Assembly (NCBI GenBank): GCA_036417435.1
Contig: CM070900.1
Location: forward strand, 168,196,815-168,260,814
Reading direction: 5' to 3'
Origin: Inia geoffrensis
Lineage: Eukaryota > Chordata > Mammalia > Artiodactyla > Iniidae
DNA: 64,000 nt
The translations under genes and the position numbers were made by a program. Positions 57,430-64,000 of the stretch are shown here, one piece after another. The notes beneath the pieces were generated by a model, which had not been told where the DNA came from, did no database searches, and saw only the letters and a list, made by a program, of their open reading frames with translations. Each line of letters starts with the position of its first letter. Position 1 is the stretch's first letter.

Positions 57430-57685
57430 GTAATATAAAAATAATAGTTAAAATGTACTGAGTACTTACTAAGAGGCAGCACTATTTAAAATTCTTCCAC
57501 ATGAAATCCTGTCACTCAGAACTTTATAGCAAGCCTATAAACAGGTACCAACACTATCTTTTTACTTTAAAAATTGGTGAACCAAGGAATAATGAGTAAA
57601 AAATCAATTTCAGAGATCTAGTAAAGAGCCAATCTTTAAAGCTAGGCATTTGTGCAAAGTATTCTTAACTGCCTCTCTAATAGTT
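57430..57685 (-). mobile_element. MIR SINE
   Basis: 'gtactgagtacttactaagaggc', 'aaatcctgtcactcagaactttatagc', then 'gaaccaaggaataatgag' and 'gaacca'-type blocks with 'agtattcttaactgcctct' follow the antisense MIR order. Weakly conserved. Confidence 0.55.
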
Positions 57686-58186
57686 AGCCTCTCCATGGTA
57701 CCTTGTGTAAGTCTACCAGAATTTAAAGATGAGTGAAACCAATGTGGGACAGAGAAGCTCTAAAGATAGTTATAAGCTGCTTAAACACATTTATATTCAA
57801 AACAAGAAGAGACGGCTGCAAGAACCGCAAAGCCGTAAGTTGAGAGAGTATTGTGTAAGAATCACCTTCAAAATCAGTCAGTCATGAACCGCTAAGATAT
57901 AAGACATATTAGGAGGCAGAAACATCTTTGGGGAAACTAAGCTTTCTTCTCGAGCTACAGATATATTTTAACGTAGCTCTTAGAGGTGGAGAGAGAATGT
58001 ACTCCAAGTAGGGCAGGGAAGGAGTGTTCCTAATTAGTAGTATTGGGACAGAAAGGGTAAAAAAAGTTGCAATCAAGGGAAAAATGACTGAATTTGAGCA
58101 CTAAGTGACAATAAGCAATAAAGGCAAGAGCTTAGTTAAAATGGTTTCTACAATTTAAAGAATGTGAGATTCAAAAAGCTGGTGGA
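57686..58186. other. No feature recognised
   Basis: No repeat or gene assigned. Confidence 0.5.
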
Positions 58187-58613
58187 AGAGATGCTGTCAT
58201 GCACCACAGAGACCCTCCTTCAGGAATAAAGACAATTTCCCCCCTGGTCCTGTGGTTGCTGGCCCCTGATATCCCTCACCTGTCAGCTCTCTTGGGGAGG
58301 TGCCTTGGCTGAGGAACCTGCCTGGTGTGAAGTCATGGACCTTTCTGGTGCAGCCCAAACTATTGCCCAATTTGTATAGTAATATATAAAGACATAAAGT
58401 TGCCAGAACGAGTGAAAACCTGAAGAGTTAGCTCAGCCTCAGAGATCCACATAGAGCTGTGAAGCCTTTATTAAGACTGAATCACAAACCTCTGTGTCCA
58501 TGTATGCTGCTCTTCTCCCGTTCTTCCACAAATCCTAAGAACACTCCCTAATGAAATTCCAGCATCTTCCTCTCTGTCATGGAGTCTGTGTCCCTGGGAA
58601 GCTGACCTGCAAC
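58187..58613 (+). mobile_element. Old LTR (ERV/ERVL-like), family unassigned
   Basis: Sense LTR-type order: 'tgtcatgcaccacagagaccc' at the start, 'ggtgccttggctgaggaacctg', 'gagtgaaaacctgaagagttagc', 'gaagcctttattaagactg', and an end 'ctccctaatgaaattccagc', 'catggagtctgtgtccctggg', 'gacctgcaacag'. The terminal block is characteristic of ERVL-type LTR ends, with the poly-A signal mutated (AATGAA). Confidence 0.5.
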
Positions 58614-58759
58614 AGTTGGCAGCTTTGAAAAATGAATTTTGACAAGGTGCTTCCTCTTGGGAGGAATGAGATTTTTGTTGAGTATTGAAATGATGGTAAT
58701 ATTTTCAAGTCGGTGTCTCATGAACCATGTTGCTCTGGCTCTAAAGTTTTTGGAAACAC

Positions 58760-59164
58760 CATCACCAGAGTAACCAGGTCAGAAATTTGGGGGTCATCCT
58801 GGACTTCCCCCTATACCTTGCCATTGGCAAAGTCCTATCTACACTGCCGTGTAAAGTTTCAATTATGAGTGTGTCCTCTTTATCCCTCTACTATTGCCTA
58901 TGTTCTTGCCTTGAGCATCATTCTTTAAATTTGACTCCCTCATATTATTTTTTAATCAATCCTTCACATATTAGCTAATAGAGTGGTCATACTAATATTA
59001 AAACATCATCCTGACTCTTCCAAACTTAGTATTCTTCTGTGGCTTTCCATTATCTACAGAAAAAAAAGTACTTATGGTGCCATGTAACAGGTACTTGGGG
59101 ATCATTCTCTTGCTTATGTTGCTGGCCTTCTCTCTTGCTATATTTTTCCTACAAGAGACCATTA
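58760..59164 (+). mobile_element. L2 LINE, first part
   Basis: 'caggtcagaaatttgggggtcatcctgg' is the L2 'gaaatctgggagtcatccttgac' block, followed by 'gtgtcctctttatccctctac' and 'cttagtattcttctgtggctttccatt' ('tccagtggctccccat'). The element resumes at about 59310 after a MIR. Confidence 0.65.
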
Positions 59165-59300
59165 TTATATAGCATAACTAAAATTTGTGGACTGCTTGCT
59201 ATTTATCAGTAGAGGAAGTGTCCAAATTGTTGATTTACATGGGTTACTTCATGTAATCCTCACACCCTTACAAGCCTAATAAACTACTGGCAATACACTG
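59165..59300 (-). mobile_element. MIR SINE fragment inside the L2
   Basis: 'gtggactgcttgctatttatcagt' and 'acttcatgtaatcctcacaccc' are antisense MIR. The L2 blocks on either side are in the order expected if this piece is removed. Confidence 0.55.
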
Positions 59301-59309
59301 AGTGTATTT

Positions 59310-59530
59310 AGCTAATGCAAGTGCCTCGATTTCTTATTGTTTCCTCCACATGCTGTGGCATCCCCTTCCTCTTGTCTGCTGTGTGAATATCGACTTATCC
59401 TCCAAGACTCTGTTCATTTATTACCTCCTCTATTATATTTTCTGCTGCCACTTCAGATGTTAGTGTTAACTTACTCCCCACCATTAATATTAGACACTTC
59501 TATCATAAAAGCTCTAAAGCTTTATTAAAA
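59310..59530 (+). mobile_element. L2 LINE, second part
   Basis: 'ccccttcctcttgtctgctgtg', 'ctcctccaag'-like 'atcctccaagactctgttcatttatt', 'acctcctctattatattttctgc' correspond to the L2 segment 'catccttcaggtctcagctcaaatgtcacctcctc..'. Confidence 0.6.
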
Positions 59531-59759
59531 TATTTTTTAAATCAGTCACCTCTCTACTGAACTTTTAGCAATATGATGATGAAATAAATCATAACAAACA
59601 TTTTGTTTTCCAAGCAAAACTATTTGAGTTAAAAAATGCACAGAGAATACCACTGTCATATTCTGCCAGCAAGGACGAAGATTAACGTGATTTTCTCAAA
59701 TGTATATGTCATTAGTTACTGACAGAACTTGGTTTAGAGATGTATCGTGTTAAAACAGC

Positions 59760-60015
59760 AAAAGTGTGGATTTTAAAACCAGTCACACCTAGGTTTGATC
59801 CTGTTTATTTTCTCCTATTAATACATGAATTCATCTAAGATTCTTTGTTATAATAACACTTTCCTCTGAATGTGATTGTAATGTCATTTAATTTTTTCCA
59901 ACAAATCTGAAAGGTAGACTGATTACTTCAGATTACACATGGGACATAGGAAAGACACAAATAACAACCACGTATGCTTGATTTCACAACTGAGCTTTAA
60001 CGCTGCCTTCTGATA
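59760..60015. mobile_element. Possible MIR-related fragments
   Basis: 'gtggattttaaaaccagtcacacctaggtttgatcctg' (59767-59805) resembles the sense MIR tRNA-related part; 'gattacacatgggacataggaaagac' (59932-59957) resembles the antisense MIR core. Both are short and very diverged. Confidence 0.35.
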
Positions 60016-61767
60016 TGTCAGGTTGAGTTAAGCTGGAACTGGTAGTCAGAAGTACAGATGCTAGTTACTATGTGTGCTATGAAACAATGATTCTACTTTT
60101 CAGATTTGTTGAAAAATATAAATGTCAGTCTCAGGATGCATGGTGCTAACTGGCTTTAACTGTGGGCTAGGTTCTCTTAAGGTGCCAGGGCTTGAGGCTG
60201 CTCCTTTTTGCAGTAGCCCAATGTTGAGGCTAAAGTAGGAAGCCTTGTGTGGGCTACGAGTTGATAGCCAGACCTCCACTGATGGTATATGCGAGTGTGT
60301 CATCCAGATCCAGAAAAATAAGCCACTGTGGCTGCTGGAATTGAATCACCACACTATCTACTGCCTCTTGTCCTCTTCTTTCACAATTTCTCCCATTCAA
60401 CCAAATTCCCTTCTATTTGCACTTTTATCTTCTGCTTTTTATTATCAAATTCCACTCAAGTGCCTCCTACCATTTGTATAGCACTGTTCTACATGATAGA
60501 AAATTAATTGATTAGGTGATATTTCATTGCACTTGTAAAACGAAACTGTCTTCCTAGAGAAGAAATGAAATAACTGAAAGTTCTCTTATTTATAATAAAA
60601 CTCAGCTACAAAGGCAGAAACTAATAAAACAATTTAATAAACTTGTTTTTCACTTTCATTTGGATTATCTCAGTACTCAATTTAAGTGAAATTCAAGAAA
60701 ATTTTCAATAGCAAACTAGTAGAGCATGAGAAGTTTATGTTAAAATTTTATAGATAAGTTATCATTTTTTATAATAAGCATTTAATAAACAGCAATAGAT
60801 AAAATTACTATAATCTCAGACAATCTTTCAACTAGATTTGCATTCAGTGTTTTCATCATTTTCAGTAGATTTTAATTATAACAGATTAATTGTGAACAAC
60901 AAAAAAGAGTATATTTTATGCACTTCTGAATTTTATTTAACTTAAAATTTAAAAATAAATTGATATAACATTGAGGTTTTTGGGTAGTAATTACCTTTCT
61001 GAATTTCTTTCCTTAATACGACTGCTTATAAAGAATGCCTTAATGAATTTGTTTTGCATTAAATTAAATTTTCACTTTATGACAGGAAAAAAACAAAAAA
61101 TAGCTAAAGGCTACTTGGATGACATTCTTCTGTTAATTTATACAGAGGTAGTCCCCAACTATTCATTGTGATATATTTCTTTAAAGCGTATTTTACAGAA
61201 AGGTAGTATAAAATGTATTATTTCCACTCCACAAGCAACCAGGAGTCTCCATAGGACAAAAAGCATGCAGTTACTATTTTGACACTAGATGGCACTCCTG
61301 TGTAATCAGAAGAGCAAAAGGCTAAAACAGTTGCTGCTCTTTCTCTGTTATAAATTCAGAAATTAATGAACTGCAGCTGGAGAAAGTTAAAATAGGCTTT
61401 TATTCAAAAGATAATGTGTATTAACGAATTTTGTATCATGTTATTTACAGTTTGTTGGCTATTATAAAATTAAAAACCTTTGTTCTGCCTTCATAAATTA
61501 TAAGTATAGATTCTACCTACTAAAGCAATCTTTTTGCTTTTTCTCTATATATCTACTTCCATGCAAGTATTTTTGTTTATTCTAATAATGCAAAAACATA
61601 TTTAATTCAATTTTATGTAAAATACTGTCACAAATGTATTTCTATGAGAAAATAATTCCACACATCAAAATTAAGGATTATCTTAGGTTCATTATTATTA
61701 TCAAAAGTTTAAACAAAATACAGGAAAGGAGCCTCTTAAAATTATTATGAAAATTACTTTTAAAAAT
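60016..61767. other. AT-rich sequence, no feature recognised
   Basis: No repeat or gene assigned. Frames of 66-78 codons (60100-60303 minus, 60245-60481 plus, 60971-61171 plus) have no domain. Confidence 0.45.
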
Positions 61768-61777
61768 ATCTCATTGC

Positions 61778-62286
61778 AAATCAAAACTACAATGAGATAT
61801 CATCTCACACCAGTCAGAATGGCCATCATCAGAAAATCTAGAAACAATAAATGCTGGAGAGGGTGTGGACAAAAGGGAACCCTCTTGCACTGCTGGTGGG
61901 AATGTGAATTGGTTCAGCCACTGTGGAGAACAGTATGGAGGTTCCTTAAAAAACTACAAATAGAACTACCATATGACCCAGCAATCCCACTACTGGGCAT
62001 ATACCCTGAGAAAACCAAAATTCAAAAAGAGTCATGTACCAAAATGTTCATTGCAGCTCTATTTACAATAGCCCAGAGATGGAAACAACCTAGGTGCCCA
62101 CAGTCAGATGAATGGATAAAGAAGATGTGGCACATATACACAATGGAATATTACTCAGCCATAAAAAGAAATGAAATTGAGCTATTTGTAATGAGGTGGA
62201 TAGACCTCGAGTCTGTCATACAGAGTGAAGTAAGTCAGAAAGAGAAAGACAAATACCGTATGCTAACACATATATATGGAATTTAA
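61778..62286 (+). pseudogene. L1 ORF2 C-terminal remnant, frame open
   Basis: The last roughly 168 codons of ORF2 are open to the normal stop at 62284-62286. They include the Cys/His motif (C-W-R-G-C..H..C, 61852-61905) and the typical end MLTHIYGI. The frame runs upstream to 61747 only by chance through flanking DNA. With no endonuclease, RT or promoter, it is a dead fragment. Confidence 0.92.
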
Positions 62287-62661
62287 GAAAAAAAATGTCA
62301 TGAAGAACCTAGGGGTAAGACAGGAATAAAGACACAGACCTACTGGAGAATGGACTTGAGGATATGGGGAGGGGAAGGGGTGAGCTGTGATAGGGCGAGG
62401 GAGGGGTATGGACATATATATACTACCAAACGTAAGGTAGGTAGCTAGGGGGAAGCAGCCACTTGGCACAGGGATATCGGCTCGGTGCTTTGTGACCTCC
62501 TGGAGGGGTGGGATAGGGAGGGTGGGAGGGAGGGAGACGCAAGAGGGAAGAGATATGCGAACGTGTGTATATGTATAACTGATTAACTTTGTTATAAAGT
62601 AGAAACTGACACACCATTGTAAAGCAATTATACCCCAATAAAGATGTCAAAAAAAAAAAAA
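61778..62661 (+). mobile_element. Young L1 3' end with target-site duplication
   Basis: 5'-truncated L1 (884 bp including poly-A): ORF2 C-terminus, 3'UTR ('gaggggtgggatagggaggg', 'cacaccattgtaaagcaattat', 'ccccaataaagatgtc') and poly-A. Flanked by ATCTCATTGC (61768-61777 and 62662-62671). Very close in sequence to the 3' end of the full-length L1 at 53.4-54.25 kb, so probably of the same subfamily and age or younger. Confidence 0.95.
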
Positions 62662-62671
62662 ATCTCATTGC

Positions 62672-63029
62672 TTGTAATTTGTATATGATGGTGAAAGAAA
62701 CTACTAATTTAATATGATGTGCCCTTTGACATCATCTTAAATTTGTGTATGTTGTTGTCAACACGTAGCTTCTTAAACTTTTATATGACAAAGCAAACCC
62801 ACAAAAAATGATAGAGAAAAAGGGGGTTGTCCAAGGCTTGGAACTGAGGGGCTCAATCTGTCAGAAACCTGAAAGTCATCCTCGGCACACCAGTGGAGAT
62901 GCTCAGTGTTAGATGTAAACACACAAATATTAAAATTTTAATAGAATTAGATACTGCTTTCAAAATTATAGCAAGAAAATAATACATATTGTTGAATTTG
63001 TTCACGATGAAACAAGAGGAATGTTAATT
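62672..63029. other. No feature recognised
   Basis: AT-rich, nothing assigned. Confidence 0.5.
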
Positions 63030-63240
63030 TTTGCAACAGAGAACATATTTACTGACATATTATGTGCCCGGCACACCACAAATATTCTCTCTAATTTTCA
63101 GAACAAGTCATTTATTACAATTCCACTTACATCCCATTAGACAAGAGAAAAACGTGGGTTAAAGAATTAAATTACTTATCACAGGTCAACAAACGCCACA
63201 CCCAGAATTTCACCTGCAGCCTATCGGGCCACACACAGTG
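63030..63240 (-). mobile_element. MIR SINE
   Basis: 'catatttactgacatattatgtgcccggcac', 'attctctctaattttcagaac', 'attacttatcacaggtcaac' and 'cacacccagaatttcacctgc' follow the antisense MIR order from its 3' end to the tRNA-related end. Confidence 0.65.
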
Positions 63241-63269
63241 AATCTTTCACTATGTAATTCAGCTTGCTT

Positions 63270-63638
63270 ATTATGGGATGGATTGTGCTCCCCACAAGTT
63301 CATATGTTGAGGTCCCAAAGCCCAGTACCTCGGAATTTAACTATATTGGAGATGAACCTTAAAAGAAGTAATTAAAGTTAAGAGATCATATATGGTGGTG
63401 TCCATATATGATGAGAAAGAGACAGCAGGGATGCATGCACAGAGGAAAAGCCATGTGAGGACACAGTCAGAAGACAGCAGTCTGCAAGCCAATGAGAGAC
63501 GCCTCAAGAGAAACCAAACGTGCCAACATCTTGATCTTGGATTTCTAGCCTCTGGAACTGTGAAAAAATAAGTTTCTGTTGTTTAAACTACCTAGTTCAT
63601 AACATTTTGTTATGGCAGCCCTATCAACAAAGATAATG
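63270..63638 (-). mobile_element. MaLR-type (MLT1/MST-like) solo LTR
   Basis: Antisense: 'tatgggatggattgtgctccc', 'cacaagttcatatgttgaggtccc', 'cagtacctcggaatttaac', 'aaaagaagtaattaaagttaag', 'gccatgtgaggacacagtcagaag', 'ctgcaagccaatgagagacg', 'cttgatcttggatttctagcc' and 'aacattttgttatggcagccc'. Complete block order. Confidence 0.88.
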
Positions 63639-63654
63639 CTCAAAATAGTATTCT

Positions 63655-64000
63655 TTTTAAAAATAATTAATTAATTAATTAATTTTTGGCTGCACTGGGT
63701 CTTCGTTGCTGTGCACAGGCTTTTCTCTAGTTGTAGAGAGCCGGGGCTACTCTTTGTTGCGGTGCGTGGGCTTCTCATTGTGGTGGCTTCTCTCGTGGAG
63801 CATGGGCTCTAGGTGCGTGGGCTTCATTAGTTGTGGCGTGTGGGCTCAGTAGTTGTGGCTCGTGGGCTCCAGAGTGCAGGCTCAGTATTTGTGGTGCAAG
63901 GGCTTAGTTGCTCCACGTCATGTGGAAGCTTCCTGGACCAGGGCACGAACTTGTGTCCCCTGCACTGGCAGGTGCATTCTTAACCACTGCGCCACCAGGG
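63655..64000 (-). mobile_element. CHR SINE, long form, cut by window end
   Basis: Minus-strand copy: A-rich tail with (ATTA)n at 63655-63687, 'ggctgcactgggtcttcgttg', internal 'cagtagttgtgg' repeats, 'gttgctccacgtcatgtgg', and 'ccactgcgccaccaggg' at the edge. The last bases of the tRNA-like head lie beyond 64000, so no target duplication can be checked. Confidence 0.93.

Overview
This window looks like a cetacean (whale or dolphin) nuclear genome segment. The strongest reason is the repeat content. Nine tRNA-derived SINEs of the CHR type (cetacean/hippo/ruminant family) are present, including the short form with a B-box followed by a 'GCGGTACGCGGGCC' end that I associate with cetacean CHR-2 elements. 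Young L1 elements carry the cetartiodactyl-type 3' end (CACACCATTGTAAAGCAATTAT). I see no ruminant Bov-A/BovB repeats. Most of the window is AT-rich, and I found no host protein-coding gene, rRNA, functional tRNA or CRISPR. It reads as intergenic sequence or part of a very long intron. All family names below come from pattern recall, not a database search.

Layout. 1-22 kb: ancient repeats (L2, an unassigned LTR, L1M 3' ends, a 471-bp Tigger-type DNA transposon, MLT1 LTRs, MIR) with CHR SINEs at 6.8, 14.0, 14.6, 15.9 and 20.7 kb. Long AT-rich stretches between them hold nothing I recognise. 22-23.4 kb: a short GC-rich segment of unknown origin, then an L1 5'UTR fragment. 23.4-42 kb: mostly unannotated AT-rich sequence with a MIR, a CHR SINE, a MaLR LTR, L1M pieces, a MER20-like DNA transposon and microsatellites. 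42.5-56 kb: a dense nest of L1 elements. 56-64 kb: an L1M 3' end, an LTR, an L2 interrupted by a MIR, a young L1 3' end with target-site duplication, a MaLR LTR, and a CHR SINE cut by the window end.

The most structured part is 44.5-56.0 kb. An old minus-strand L1M copy is split by a minus-strand younger L1 that has lost nearly all of ORF1 and ORF2. That deleted L1 is split in turn, inside its 5'UTR, by a plus-strand full-length L1 (about 7.5 kb). A CHR SINE sits in the deleted L1's 5'UTR. The full-length L1 keeps a complete 297-codon ORF1 but its ORF2 has seven in-frame stops and at least one frameshift, so it cannot move on its own.

I found no previously undescribed gene system. The observations worth checking concern L1 structure: the nesting order, a near-shared deletion breakpoint in two L1 copies, a tandemly duplicated 5'UTR block, facing L1 promoters, and a small GC-rich segment that could be a stray promoter or first exon.
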